The notes under the pieces are model-generated. The model saw only the letters and a program-made list of their open reading frames with translations. It was not told where the DNA came from and made no database searches. This document shows, in pieces, positions 17,886-27,055 of a DNA stretch of 64,000 nt (position 1 is its first letter; every line of letters begins with the position of its first letter). Origin of the DNA: Cyclobacterium sp. 1_MG-2023 (lineage in GTDB: Bacteria; Bacteroidota; Bacteroidia; Cytophagales; Cyclobacteriaceae); contig NZ_JAUOPC010000006.1 in the NCBI RefSeq assembly GCF_030546805.1, positions 124,001-188,000 on the forward strand. The letters run 5' to 3'. Both the position numbers and the translations under genes were made by a program.

Positions 17886-19595
17886 ATGAGTAAAAGATCT
17901 TCTTTATTTGCACCTATTTTTCTTTGGGCAGCTTTAATTTGTTTGACACCAATTTCAAAAGTTTTGGCCCAAAGTATTGGGCTCCATTACCCGGTCTATG
18001 ACGATTATATGCGCAGGCAACAACTCCTTGGCAACCTGTCTGGGGAGAGTAGTTTTATGATTCGCCCGTTATTGCCAAAACAAGTTTTCAATACAACAGG
18101 AGCATTTAATTTTGAGCAGAACAGCAAGGTTAAGGAACAAAACATGTCCGGCTTAGCAAGTTTTGATGAAGTAAAGTTCATGACACTCCCCGTGATGATC
18201 AAATCCAGGCACAATAGTAATCTTCCATTTGGGATCAACGATGGGGAAATGATTCCAAACAAGGGCCTACAACTGAATACCAGCTTAGGCATCTATTTTG
18301 AATACGGTCCCTTGACCTTACAATTGCAGCCGGAGATTTTGCATGCAGCAAATTCAGATTTTACAGCTTTTCCATTGGAACACTGGGGAAGCACTTGGCT
18401 CCAATATTTTGAATGGGTCAATACCTCAGATATACCGGAAAGATTTGATGGAGGGCCAATCACCCGCCTTTCATTAGGCCAGTCCAGCTTGCGTTTTAAT
18501 TTCAAAGAATACTCTATAGGTATCTCCAACGAAAACCTATGGTGGGGCCCCGGCAGAAGGGCCTCACTATTGATGAGTAACAATGCCCCGGGATTTTTGC
18601 ACTTCACATTCAATACCCGAAAACCGGTAAAGACCGTAATAGGTAGTTTTGAAGGGCAGCTTATTGCCGGGCAGTTAAGATCTTCAGGAGTAGATCCTGT
18701 CAACTCCTATTACACCTACACCAGTACGCCACTGTATGTCCCCAAAAGAGCAGATGATGACTGGCGTTATTTATCCGGCTTGACCATAAGCTATCAACCC
18801 AAGTGGCTTCCCGGTTTGTTTTTAGGTTTTAGCAGTGTTTCTCAGATGTATCACACAGACATGGATCAATTCGCCGATTACCTTCCGGTTTTTAATGGTG
18901 AAAAAGGTCCTGAGAGCATTACCAAACCCAATGTAGACCAAAGAAATCAACTCAGCTCCGGTCAATTCCGATGGATAAACCCCAATGGCCATTTTGAGTT
19001 TTACGGGGAATATGGAAGCAATGGCAATAGTAGAACCCTGCATGACTTTTTGATAAACCCCGATAAAAACAGGGCTTTTACTTTTGGCTTTACCAATTTA
19101 ACCAGCCTAAAGAAAAAAGATGAATTCTTTCAATTAGGAATGGAAATGACCCAAACAGGGCAGTCCGTGAGAGAGGAAATCCTAAGCAGAAACAGTTGGT
19201 ACACCCACCCTTATGTAAGGCATGGCTATACACATAAGGGCCAAGTATTGGGATTTGGATACGGACCGGGAAGTAATGTCTTTTCCATTGACATGGCATG
19301 GGTAAAAAACTTTAACCGAATCGGTATTGAGTTTGAATACATCAATTATAACAATGATTTTTATTACAAACGCTTTGAAGCCATCAAAGACCTTCGCAGA
19401 AAATATGTGGACTTAGCACCTGCTATCGTAGGAGAATGGAGATTTGATAAATTACTTGTTTCAGCTAATTTTAAATATGTACGCTCATTGAATTATAAGT
19501 GGTACTTAGAAAATGATCCGGACGATTACTTTATTCCGGGTTTGGATAAAGATAATTTTGTTGGAAATTTAAGCTTCTCCTATATAATCGATTGA
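17886..19595 (+). CDS. Wzi-like capsule assembly outer-membrane protein
   Basis: 569 residues with a signal peptide (FLWAALICLTPISKVLAQ). The mature part looks like an outer-membrane beta-barrel: alternating strands such as GPLTLQLQPEILHAANS, FEFYGEYGSNG and IGIEFEYINYNNDFYYKRFE, ending in an aromatic-rich strand LSFSYIID. The motif YSIGISNENLWWGPGRRASLLMSN and NAPGFLHFTFNT is characteristic of the capsule assembly Wzi family in Bacteroidota. In E. coli Wzi is a lectin that anchors K30 capsule. No capsule export genes are nearby, so the exact role is inferred. It ends 4 nt from the convergent M28 gene. Confidence 0.82.
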   Translation: MSKRSSLFAPIFLWAALICLTPISKVLAQSIGLHYPVYDDYMRRQQLLGNLSGESSFMIRPLLPKQVFNTTGAFNFEQNSKVKEQNMSGLASFDEVKFMTLPVMIKSRHNSNLPFGINDGEMIPNKGLQLNTSLGIYFEYGPLTLQLQPEILHAANSDFTAFPLEHWGSTWLQYFEWVNTSDIPERFDGGPITRLSLGQSSLRFNFKEYSIGISNENLWWGPGRRASLLMSNNAPGFLHFTFNTRKPVKTVIGSFEGQLIAGQLRSSGVDPVNSYYTYTSTPLYVPKRADDDWRYLSGLTISYQPKWLPGLFLGFSSVSQMYHTDMDQFADYLPVFNGEKGPESITKPNVDQRNQLSSGQFRWINPNGHFEFYGEYGSNGNSRTLHDFLINPDKNRAFTFGFTNLTSLKKKDEFFQLGMEMTQTGQSVREEILSRNSWYTHPYVRHGYTHKGQVLGFGYGPGSNVFSIDMAWVKNFNRIGIEFEYINYNNDFYYKRFEAIKDLRRKYVDLAPAIVGEWRFDKLLVSANFKYVRSLNYKWYLENDPDDYFIPGLDKDNFVGNLSFSYIID

Positions 19596-19599
19596 TTGC

Positions 19600-20496
19600 T
19601 TATTCCATGGCAGCATCAATTTCTAAAATACTATTTAAGATAAGTTCACAGGCTTGCCTATAAAATGTTTGATCTATGTTCTCAAAGGTATCTGTGGGTT
19701 TATGATAATCTTTATGATCGGCCACACCAAAATAAATAAAAGGTATCCCTTCTTTATGAAAAGGACCATGGTCTGAAGCATTGGTCCAGTCAAGCTCTCC
19801 TTTGGCTCCATCATTTCCGAATACCAGTTGAATGGCTGATCGCTCTCCGGATTTTTCAAGATAAGGCTTAAACTGAGGATAAAATCGAGTACCCACTGCA
19901 TACAAGGTATTGTCTTCACTTCGGCTAATCATGTCCATATTCACCACCAATTGGATCTGATTCAAAGGAAATGGGAAGTCTTTTAGTAAAGCTTTAGCAC
20001 CCAACAGCCCTTCCTCCTCTGCGTCCGTTGCGGCAAATAGAATGGATTGTAAAGGACGGTTTTTCTTAAAATAGGCCGCCATATTTAACAAAGCAGCTGT
20101 ACCTGATGCATTGTCATCTGCTCCATTGTAAATGTCCTTTCCTTTTGTGCCCAAATGGTCATAGTGAGCCATGATTAAAATTATCTTAGAAGAAGCAGAC
20201 CCGGGTACAAAGCCAATGATATTTTCTCCAGTTCCTAATTGCTCCAATCTTTTATTCAAAGAAAACGATTGGGTATATTCCGGAAATTGACTACTTAGGT
20301 CCAAGTCTTTAAACCTTTCAATAATATAGTTTGCTGCTTTTTTATTGCCTTCACTTGTAGCTGATCTTCCCTCCAATTGGTCAGAGGAAAGGAATTGGAT
20401 ATCTTCTAACAAGACCCGGGTATCCATTTTTTGAGCCTGGGAATGGAAGGCTAAGCAACAAAAAAGTAATAAAATAAAGGAGGTAATCGTTTTCAT
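19600..20496 (-). CDS. M28-family zinc aminopeptidase, secreted
   Basis: 298 residues with a signal peptide (MKTITSFILLLFCCLAFHSQAQ). The two-zinc site of clan MH is complete: MAHYDHLG (His ligand), YNGADDNASGTAAL (bridging Asp), ATDAEEEGLLG (catalytic Glu and ligand Glu), NMDMIS (Asp ligand) and FGVADHKDYHKPTDT (final His). It should remove N-terminal residues from peptides in the periplasm or outside the cell. It is divergent from the unknown gene at 20571, with 74 nt between the starts. Confidence 0.92.
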   Translation of the reverse strand: MKTITSFILLLFCCLAFHSQAQKMDTRVLLEDIQFLSSDQLEGRSATSEGNKKAANYIIERFKDLDLSSQFPEYTQSFSLNKRLEQLGTGENIIGFVPGSASSKIILIMAHYDHLGTKGKDIYNGADDNASGTAALLNMAAYFKKNRPLQSILFAATDAEEEGLLGAKALLKDFPFPLNQIQLVVNMDMISRSEDNTLYAVGTRFYPQFKPYLEKSGERSAIQLVFGNDGAKGELDWTNASDHGPFHKEGIPFIYFGVADHKDYHKPTDTFENIDQTFYRQACELILNSILEIDAAME

Positions 20497-20570
20497 AACG
20501 AAAGTTTTTACAATGGCTTGTGTATATTCGTGAAAATACTAAACTTTCAGATGTGGAATTGATTTTGTTT

Positions 20571-21566
20571 ATGAAATATATTTCTTTGACGGTGCTGGTA
20601 AGTTTTTTTTCATTGGTAAGTCTGGCCCAACCAACGCCTGTTGAGCAATTTTTAGATGGAAAATCGGTAGTACTTGTTTCTGCTGCCCCTGCCGAAACAG
20701 CTCCTATCACCTGGAAGGATTTGGTGGAAGAAGTTCATCCTGCCCTTGTAGAGGCGGGTGGAGATCCCGTTGCGTATTTTGATCTTGAAGAAGTCATCCT
20801 ATCTGAGGGCATTAAAAACACCTATGCCAGTCATTTTATTACCCGACAGATCAGAAATATTATATTGCTAATCAGAAAAACGGATGGTCGATTATTTTGC
20901 CATATATATCCCTTTTCAGGCAATAGAAATATTATTTCCCCTGGAAACAATTGGTCCAGCAATGCTACCAGTTTGGAAGATCTAAAAGAACAAATTCAAT
21001 CCATTGGCCTGAACAAAAGAAGTGAAAACTTTCTGGTAATTGAAGTTCCAGAATATCCTTCCATTCCGGGGTTAGAAAACAATTCACTTGGAAATAACTT
21101 CATACAAGCACCTCCTTTAAACTTAGATGTCTTTAAACTGGGTATCCTACTTACAGGGGCTGCGGGAAATGAAGATTTTCTCAATACTTTCCGACAAGAT
21201 ATTTACGGAAAGGACCCCAAGCAGGTGGAAGCAGAACAGCTTGCGCAAAAAGAAGGCCTTGAACAGATATTTAATGCTGAATATCCCTTTGAAACCGAAT
21301 TCCTGACTACCGCTAAGTCCAATCAAGAACTCATCAATGAAAAGGTCCAGTTTATCCTTATGAAACAGGAAGGTCGAGAGGCTGACCTTATGAGAAGTAT
21401 GGGGGTACCTTTGGATCAAGGTGAAAATCCTGACAAGATAGTGGTCAAGTATTACATTCGTTTCTTGGTAAGAAATGAATTGTATATTGGTGAAAAATGG
21501 GATGCTTCTCCCGACTGGAAAGTGGCCTTAAGAAACTTCTTGGAACAAATAACATCGGAAAATTAA
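20571..21566 (+). CDS. Exported protein of unknown function
   Basis: 331 residues from ATG 20571, chosen over the upstream in-frame start at 20520 because it begins a good signal peptide (MKYISLTVLVSFFSLVSLAQ). The mature protein shows no transmembrane helices. It contains VEQFLDGKSVVLVSAAP near the N-terminus, RQIRNIILLIRKTDGRLFCHIYPFSG in the middle, and a helical C-terminal part with ESEAEQ-type composition ending DWKVALRNFLEQI. I do not recognise the family; it looks like a Bacteroidota-restricted periplasmic protein. It is divergent from the M28 peptidase. Confidence 0.6.
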   Translation: MKYISLTVLVSFFSLVSLAQPTPVEQFLDGKSVVLVSAAPAETAPITWKDLVEEVHPALVEAGGDPVAYFDLEEVILSEGIKNTYASHFITRQIRNIILLIRKTDGRLFCHIYPFSGNRNIISPGNNWSSNATSLEDLKEQIQSIGLNKRSENFLVIEVPEYPSIPGLENNSLGNNFIQAPPLNLDVFKLGILLTGAAGNEDFLNTFRQDIYGKDPKQVEAEQLAQKEGLEQIFNAEYPFETEFLTTAKSNQELINEKVQFILMKQEGREADLMRSMGVPLDQGENPDKIVVKYYIRFLVRNELYIGEKWDASPDWKVALRNFLEQITSEN

Positions 21567-21646
21567 ATCCAATCAAACAATTTGGAATGGTTTTCCTTCC
21601 TAAGGGCTTTCTTATATACCTGGCTAGCTTGCTTTGAGCGCCAGCC

Positions 21647-21679
21647 AAAAAAAAGAGGTAGATCCATAGGACCTACCTC
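21647..21679 (-). terminator. Terminator for the thioredoxin/DUF6952 operon
   Basis: Read on the minus strand, GAGGTAG pairs with CTACCTC (21673-21679 with 21655-21661) across an 11-nt loop and is followed by a run of eight T. It lies about 70 nt past the DUF6952 stop. Confidence 0.75.
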
Positions 21680-21746
21680 CACACTTCGATATAGCAGATT
21701 TTTTATTTAGGGTGATAAACAACTTTTCTACTTCCCAAAGTGGAAT

Positions 21747-22007
21747 TTATTTATCAATGGAACCCATTACTCTTTTAAGAAAAGCATTCATGGCTTCCTT
21801 CTTATCCATTCCTTCCTCCTTAATCATTTTCTGAACTTCCAGCGTGCCATATAAATTGGATAGTAATTCGCCCATCACATCCAACTCTTCGTCTTTCAGC
21901 GTGCTGATTTCTGTCATTGACTCCAAGAGTTCTATGGTTTCAACTACCCAGTCTTCATCGTTCTCTTCAATGAAACCCAGAACGTGTTTAATTATTGGCA
22001 ACCTCAT
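21747..22007 (-). CDS. DUF6952-family small acidic protein
   Basis: 86 residues, mostly helical and acidic, with MRLPIIKHVLGFIEEN at the start and MDKKEAMNAFLKRVMGS at the end. In Bacteroidota this family sits directly after a thioredoxin-like gene, as here: its start overlaps the end of the thioredoxin frame by 20 nt. No enzymatic motif is seen. The fixed pairing suggests a partner or substrate of the thioredoxin, but that is inference. Confidence 0.75.
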   Translation of the reverse strand: MRLPIIKHVLGFIEENDEDWVVETIELLESMTEISTLKDEELDVMGELLSNLYGTLEVQKMIKEEGMDKKEAMNAFLKRVMGSIDK

Positions 22008-22302
22008 CGATCAATGTTTTTAAAGCTTCTTCTTTATTTGTTTGAATTTGATTTTTTAGGGATCCCCCTTCAAAAACCGCAAAAGTAGGCAAGTTATTTA
22101 CTTCAGCAAGTTTTCTGGATTCAGGTAATTTCTCTGCATCAACGTACAAAAATGTGAGTCCTTCATAAGCTTTACTTAGCCTTTTCATTTTCGGCTTCAT
22201 AATCCTGCAGTTGCCACACCAAGTAGCTCCGAATTGAACAACTACTTTATCATTGTCTTTAATTACTTGTCCTAAATTATCTGATTCTAATTCTTGTAGC
22301 AT
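21988..22302 (-). CDS. Thioredoxin-family protein
   Basis: 104 residues, cytoplasmic, a single thioredoxin domain. The active site is VQFGATWCGNCRIMKPKMKRL, a CGNC dithiol rather than the CGPC of classical thioredoxin, and NNLPTFAVFEGG carries the cis-Pro. The changed third residue usually shifts redox potential. It is the first gene of a two-gene operon with DUF6952. Confidence 0.85.
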   Translation of the reverse strand: MLQELESDNLGQVIKDNDKVVVQFGATWCGNCRIMKPKMKRLSKAYEGLTFLYVDAEKLPESRKLAEVNNLPTFAVFEGGSLKNQIQTNKEEALKTLIDEVANN

Positions 22303-22326
22303 AATTCTTTTGGTTTAATTGAAGAA

Positions 22327-22334
22327 CAAAGGTA
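22327..22334 (-). promoter_or_regulatory. -7 promoter element (TACCTTTG on minus strand) of the thioredoxin operon
   Basis: The plus-strand CAAAGGTA is an exact TAnnTTTG match on the minus strand, 24 nt upstream of the thioredoxin ATG. No strong -33 box is seen. Confidence 0.35.
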
Positions 22335-22388
22335 ATTACTATTAATATTAAAATCCAATTGAAAATATCTATGAGTCATGTCAGCTTT

Positions 22389-22958
22389 TTAATACAGCTC
22401 TTTTTGAATAAAGGGTATAAGGGCCAGCGACAAGGCCTGTTGGTAATAGTTGGATCTGCTGATGGCACCTTTGGTTAAAATACCTACAGCTCCACCTGAT
22501 TCTTTGGAATTGTTTTTATTGAATAATTTGTCATCAGCTTCACCCAATTCCATTCCATCACTGACCATTTTATTCAATGCTTCGGGCAGAAAAAATGTAG
22601 CGGTTTTGGCTTTTCCTATCTTGCCTTCGCCATCCATGATAACCATCCAGGCAAATGAAACCATTTGTTCGCCCACATGGTCTACACCACCTTCTATGCC
22701 CACCCAGAAATCTGCTTCTGGGAAAGCATTTTTAGAGGCGTAGGCTCTATTGTAAGCCCCTGTATAGGTTTCTACATCACCCTTGGGCTGGTCACTAACT
22801 TTAGAATCCACATTCAATCCCTGAACAATGAAACTATCATCAAATATACTTGAAAATGCATTCTCGGTGCATTTAACTTTTACAGGATTTTTACTTCCGA
22901 CGATTACTAACTTCTGCCTTTTCTGCTCCTGTAAATTTCTTCTTTTAGGGAATGCCAT
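22389..22958 (-). CDS. yjjX: Inosine/xanthosine triphosphatase (YjjX/DUF84 family)
   Basis: 189 residues. The NTP-binding start of the fold is LVIVGSKNPVKVKCTENAF, followed by SDQPKGDVETYTGAYNRAY, FWVGIEGGVD and the C-terminal KESGGAVGILTKGAISRSNYY, all typical of YjjX. These enzymes hydrolyse damaged purine nucleotides (ITP, XTP) to keep them out of nucleic acids. About 16 residues precede the usual start of the fold (MAFPKRRNLQEQKRQ). The true start could be internal, but no closer ATG exists. It lies 30 nt downstream of yebC on the same strand, a likely operon. Confidence 0.85.
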   Translation of the reverse strand: MAFPKRRNLQEQKRQKLVIVGSKNPVKVKCTENAFSSIFDDSFIVQGLNVDSKVSDQPKGDVETYTGAYNRAYASKNAFPEADFWVGIEGGVDHVGEQMVSFAWMVIMDGEGKIGKAKTATFFLPEALNKMVSDGMELGEADDKLFNKNNSKESGGAVGILTKGAISRSNYYQQALSLALIPFIQKELY

Positions 22959-22988
22959 TATATGAATTAAAATTGCTAAATATTTGGA

Positions 22989-23696
22989 TTAAGCCATATT
23001 ATGGTAAACATGGTTTACATCATCATCCTCTTCCATCCGCTCAATCATTTTGTTTATGTCTTCCTCTTGCTCACTTGTCAATTCGGTGGTAGACATAGGA
23101 AAACGTTGCATTTCCGCACTTATTACTTCTATGCCTTTGTCTTCAAGTGCTTTTTGCATGTTTCCAAAGTCTTCGAAGGCAGTGTAAACAAAAATTTCTC
23201 CCTCATTCTCGTCTATATCCTCTAAACCAAAATCAATTAATTCCAATTCAAGTTCTTCCAAATCATAGTCGGCTTTGGCAAATCGGAATACTGCTTTTCT
23301 ATCAAAGGTAAAGCTAACCGAACCACTTGTGCCCAAAGAACCGCCTGCTTTGGTAAAATAGTGCCTTACATTGGCAACGGTTCTATTGATATTGTCTGTA
23401 GATGTCTCTACGATGACGGCAATGCCATGTGGGCCATAACCTTCATATACTACTTCTTCATAGTCGCTTTCATCCTTATTGCTAGCTCTTGATATGGCAG
23501 CTTCTATCCTGTCTTTGGGCATGGAGGCACCCTTGGCATTCTGAATGATGGTCCGCAACTTGGAATTATTAGCCGGGTCGGGTCCACCTGCCTTGACAGC
23601 CATTACAATTTCTTTGCCCAATCGTGTAAACACCTTGGACATTTGACTCCATCTTTTGAATTTTCTTTCTTTTCTAAATTCAAATGCTCTTCCCAT
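22989..23696 (-). CDS. yebC: YebC/PmpR (TACO1) family protein
   Basis: 235 residues. The N-terminus MGRAFEFRKERKFKRWSQMS and the segment VKAGGPDPANNSKLRTII, then AKGASMPKDRIEAAISRA, identify the family; the later part has YEGYGPHGIAVIVE and GGSLGTSGSVSFTFDRK. YebC proteins were described as transcription regulators and more recently as translation factors that help ribosomes through proline-rich stretches; both roles come from other organisms. The highly acidic C-terminus (EEDINKMIERMEEDDD) is normal. It is the first gene before yjjX. Confidence 0.92.
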   Translation of the reverse strand: MGRAFEFRKERKFKRWSQMSKVFTRLGKEIVMAVKAGGPDPANNSKLRTIIQNAKGASMPKDRIEAAISRASNKDESDYEEVVYEGYGPHGIAVIVETSTDNINRTVANVRHYFTKAGGSLGTSGSVSFTFDRKAVFRFAKADYDLEELELELIDFGLEDIDENEGEIFVYTAFEDFGNMQKALEDKGIEVISAEMQRFPMSTTELTSEQEEDINKMIERMEEDDDVNHVYHNMA

Positions 23697-23871
23697 AATT
23701 TTTTATTTTTCCAATTTTGTAAAAATAATTAAAATTTTTGATAGGACTAATATGATTACAAAACTTACCACGACTAAACTAATCACAAGGTTTTGTGGAT
23801 TTAATGAACTATGACACACGATATACGTTTTATTTTTAGGTAATACAACCCTCATCTAAAAATTTTTAGTT

Positions 23872-25194
23872 ATGGATCAACCCCTTCCAAACCTCCCTAA
23901 ATTATCCCTTCCAAGAATAGTTGTTATAGGTGCAGGATTCGCAGGTCTCAAGCTTGCCAGAAAACTAAAAAACAAAAACTATCAGGTGATCCTATTGGAC
24001 AAAAACAATTATCACCAGTTCCAACCTCTCTTTTATCAGGTAGCCACGGCAGGATTGGAACCCAGTGCCATTTCATTCCCTTTGCGTAAGGTTTTTCACA
24101 ATACCCCTAATGTGACCTTCCGAATGGCTGAAGCACAAAGGATCGATCAAGAAAAGAAATGTGTATATACTGACATCGGCTTTTTGGACTATGACTACCT
24201 CATTTTAGCCATGGGAGCAGATACCAATTACTTTGGGATGAAAAACATTATGGAAAACAGCCTTCCCATGAAATCTGTCTCCGAAGCCTTATTTATAAGG
24301 AATAAAATAATTTCTAATTATGAAAGGGCCATCAATATTGCTGATCTGGAAAAACGAAAAGCATTAATGAATGTGGTAATAGTCGGGGGAGGCCCTACAG
24401 GGGTGGAATTGGCCGGAGCAATGGCCGAACTTAGGAATAAGGTTTTTCCAAAGGACTATCCCCAGCTTAACTTTGATAATATGAAGGTGGTTTTGATAGA
24501 AATGGGGCCATCACTGCTAGCAGGAATGTCCGCTTCCTCAGGCCAAAAGGCCAAAGAATACCTGGAAAGCCTAAAAGTAGATGTTATGCTTAATACTGCT
24601 GTTGAGAATTACGATGGGCTAAACGTAATTATCAATGGTGAAGAAAAACTTAAAACGAATACCTTGCTTTGGGCTGCGGGAATTGCGCCCAACGGCATAG
24701 AAGGAATCGTAGACACACAAAAATTCAAGAATGGACGACTGCTGGTGGATGAATTCAACCTTGTTCACAACAGCAAAAACATTTATGCACTAGGGGACCT
24801 TTGTTTGCAACAATTGCCGGATTACCCTAAAGGCCATCCGCAAGTTGCACAAGTTGCCATCCAACAAGCAGATAACTTAGCAAATAATTTTCTGGGGCAA
24901 TTAAAAGGAAAAGCACCAAAAGCTTTCCGTTATAAAGATCTGGGGAGCATGGCCACGGTTGGTAGGAAATTAGCTGTGGTTGACCTTCCTTTTATTAAAT
25001 TTCAAGGTATCCTTGCTTGGTTTATCTGGCTATTCGTCCATTTGATGGCAATTCTAGGTGTCAAAAACAGGATTTTTATTTTCCTTGACTGGTCATGGAA
25101 TTATCTTGCCTTTGACCCTTCCCTGAGGTTACTTATCAGGCCTACTTATGTTAAACCCAAAGACAGAGAAGAACTGATTGAAGACAAAACCTAA
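23872..25194 (+). CDS. ndh: Type II NADH dehydrogenase (NDH-2)
   Basis: 440 residues. It oxidises NADH and passes electrons to quinone at the inner membrane without proton pumping. The FAD-binding start is RIVVIGAGFAGLKLARKL, followed by NYHQFQPLFYQVATAGLEPS (typical of NDH-2), the NADH-binding VVIVGGGPTGVELAGAMAEL, LLWAAGIAPN, and NIYALGDLC with QVAQVAIQQA. The C-terminus (ILAWFIWLFVHLMAILGVKN) is hydrophobic and should dock the enzyme to the membrane. It stands alone, divergent from yebC. Confidence 0.9.
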   Translation: MDQPLPNLPKLSLPRIVVIGAGFAGLKLARKLKNKNYQVILLDKNNYHQFQPLFYQVATAGLEPSAISFPLRKVFHNTPNVTFRMAEAQRIDQEKKCVYTDIGFLDYDYLILAMGADTNYFGMKNIMENSLPMKSVSEALFIRNKIISNYERAINIADLEKRKALMNVVIVGGGPTGVELAGAMAELRNKVFPKDYPQLNFDNMKVVLIEMGPSLLAGMSASSGQKAKEYLESLKVDVMLNTAVENYDGLNVIINGEEKLKTNTLLWAAGIAPNGIEGIVDTQKFKNGRLLVDEFNLVHNSKNIYALGDLCLQQLPDYPKGHPQVAQVAIQQADNLANNFLGQLKGKAPKAFRYKDLGSMATVGRKLAVVDLPFIKFQGILAWFIWLFVHLMAILGVKNRIFIFLDWSWNYLAFDPSLRLLIRPTYVKPKDREELIEDKT

Positions 25195-25290
25195 AATTTT
25201 CCCAATTTTTAACATTCCTTAACATCGGATCATTAAACTTGTTCAATCTCTGTCGGTCTAACAGCTATAGAAACACAAAAAAGAACAATT

Positions 25291-25665
25291 ATGAAAAAGT
25301 TAATAATGATTTGTGCACTGGTAGCAGCTACCGTGGTGCACGTACAAGCACAAAGACAAGGTGACAGAGAAATTAATCCTGAGAAAATGGCCGAAAGGAT
25401 GACTCAAAGGATGGATGAAAAACTAGATCTTACTGAAGAACAAGAAGAACAAATCAACGCTTTATTTCTTGAGCAAGCCATTAGTCGAAAAGAATCCCGA
25501 GAAGCAGAAAGAGAAGAAATAAAAGCAGCAAGGGAAGCACACCAACAAAAATTGGAGGCTATTCTAACTCCGGAACAAAAAGAAAAATGGGATGCTGAGA
25601 AAAAAGAAGCAGGGAAAAAAATGCGGGAAAACCGAAAAAAAGGTCGTGGAAATGGTGAAGAATAA
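25291..25665 (+). CDS. Small periplasmic Spy/CpxP-like helical protein
   Basis: 124 residues. Signal peptide MKKLIMICALVAATVVHVQA. The mature part is almost entirely charged helix with the pattern RMTQRMDEKLDLTEEQEEQI and LEAILTPEQKEKWDAE, the LTxEQ-type repeats seen in Spy/CpxP chaperones and Bacteroidota DUF4890-like proteins. The C-terminus is strongly basic (KKMRENRKKGRG). A role in envelope stress or metal sensing is possible by family resemblance only. Confidence 0.65.
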   Translation: MKKLIMICALVAATVVHVQAQRQGDREINPEKMAERMTQRMDEKLDLTEEQEEQINALFLEQAISRKESREAEREEIKAAREAHQQKLEAILTPEQKEKWDAEKKEAGKKMRENRKKGRGNGEE

Positions 25666-25723
25666 TTCTTAAAAACACCCTGAAAAGACCGTATAGGTAA
25701 ACAATCCTATCAATCCTGCAAAT

Positions 25724-25791
25724 AAAAAAGCCAAGGCTTAAATCCAGCGTTAGAACAACGTTTCTCCTGGACAAGAACCATTGGCTTTTTT
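25724..25791. terminator. Long structured hairpin ending in an 11-bp terminator-like stem
   Basis: AAAAAAGCCAA (25724-25734) pairs exactly with TTGGCTTTTTT (25781-25791). The 46 nt between contain a second nested hairpin (TCCAGCGTT at 25743-25751 against AACG and CTGGA at 25757-25760 and 25767-25771). The T-run lies inside the stem, so it can stop transcription in both directions. It is much longer than the other terminators here. Confidence 0.6.
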
Positions 25792-25829
25792 TATGCGTAT
25801 AGTCAACTTAGTGTAATTTTACTCAGTCC

Positions 25830-26441
25830 ATGAAAAAAGCCATCATTGTTTTCCAAAAATTCCCTTCACCGGGAAAAGTAAAAACCCGGCTTGCAGCGAC
25901 TATCGGAAATGAGAAAGCCGTTTTTATTTATACCTATCTTTTAAACTATACCCACAAGTTACTCTCCTCAATCAAGGCTGATGTATTGATTTTTCATGAA
26001 GGCCCAATTGATACAAAACAATACGCAAAAGACAACTACTCTTTTTATCCGCAAACCGGTAAAGACCTAGGCGAAAAAATGAGTCAAGCTTTTGATCAAG
26101 CCTTTACAGAAGGTTACGAGCATGTTATCATCATTGGTACGGATTGCATCGAGCTACGATTAAGACATATTGAAGAGGCCTTTGCTTGCTTAGCAAATAA
26201 TGATCTCATATTAGGACCTGCTGAAGATGGGGGCTATTACCTGATCGGACTGAATAAAAATGATGGACAATTGTTTGAAAACATCGCTTGGAGCAGTGAT
26301 TCCGTATTTGCAAATACCATAGCCATTGCCACCGAAAAGCAGCTCAAAGTACATCTGTTGGAATGCCTCAATGATATCGATGAATATTCAGACTTAAGCG
26401 ATCAACTAATAGCACTCATTTCAGAAACTGATTCCAAATAA
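25830..26441 (+). CDS. DUF2064 / TIGR04282-type nucleotidyl- or glycosyltransferase
   Basis: 203 residues with a GT-A like fold. The N-terminal MKKAIIVFQKFPSPGKVKTRLAA has the KTRL nucleotide-binding motif of MobA-like transferases. The metal-binding region is HVIIIGTDCIELRLRHIEEAF, and LILGPAEDGGYYLIGL is the family signature. TIGR04282 members are named for arsenosugar biosynthesis, but no ArsM/ArsS partner is visible here, so the substrate is unknown. It ends 11 nt before the GyrI-like gene, a probable operon. Confidence 0.8.
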   Translation: MKKAIIVFQKFPSPGKVKTRLAATIGNEKAVFIYTYLLNYTHKLLSSIKADVLIFHEGPIDTKQYAKDNYSFYPQTGKDLGEKMSQAFDQAFTEGYEHVIIIGTDCIELRLRHIEEAFACLANNDLILGPAEDGGYYLIGLNKNDGQLFENIAWSSDSVFANTIAIATEKQLKVHLLECLNDIDEYSDLSDQLIALISETDSK

Positions 26442-26452
26442 TTAAATCAAAT

Positions 26453-26926
26453 ATGCAAGCCCACATAGAAACCCTAAAAGCCAAACAGTTGGTAGGCCTA
26501 AGTTGCTCCATGAGTCTTGTAAAAAATGAAACTGCGGCCTTATGGAAGCGGTTTATGAAAAATAGACCAATTCATTCGAGCGAATTTATTGCCATGCAGG
26601 TCTATGGTCCGGACTATTTCAGCGCTTTTGATCCCACAAAAGCATTTCAACAGTGGGCTTGTGTGGAAGTTGATAATTTAAAAATTATTCCGGAGGAAAT
26701 GGTACCCTTTCTGATTCCTGCCGGCTTGTATGCCAAGTTTAATTATAAAGGCCCAAGTACTGACCATAGCATCTATGATTATATTTACAGGCAGTGGGTC
26801 TCACAATCAAAGTATCAATTAGACGATCGCCCTCATTTTCAGGTGATGGGAGAGAAATACAGCAATACCTCAGCAAGTTCAGAAGAAGAAATATGGATCC
26901 CAATTCTAAACAAAAATTCTAATTGA
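26453..26926 (+). CDS. GyrI-like small-molecule-binding protein
   Basis: 157 residues, a stand-alone AraC effector-binding/GyrI-like domain with no DNA-binding part. Recognisable elements are KAKQLVGLSCSMSLVKNETAALWKRFM, VYGPDYFSAF, KIIPEEMVPFLIPAGLYAKF and the aromatic C-terminal part with YDYIYRQWV and EIWIPIL. Such domains bind hydrophobic or cationic ligands. It follows the DUF2064 gene by 11 nt. Confidence 0.72.
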   Translation: MQAHIETLKAKQLVGLSCSMSLVKNETAALWKRFMKNRPIHSSEFIAMQVYGPDYFSAFDPTKAFQQWACVEVDNLKIIPEEMVPFLIPAGLYAKFNYKGPSTDHSIYDYIYRQWVSQSKYQLDDRPHFQVMGEKYSNTSASSEEEIWIPILNKNSN

Positions 26927-27055
26927 AACCAATCTTGAACGTGGATTTGGCAATAGATCTTTCGTTTTTATAATCAATAGTTAAAACTTAAAGAGAATTT
27001 GGGGGCTTGCAATGATAGGCTCATGCTATTCAAGGCTTTATCTCCCTGATTTAAA

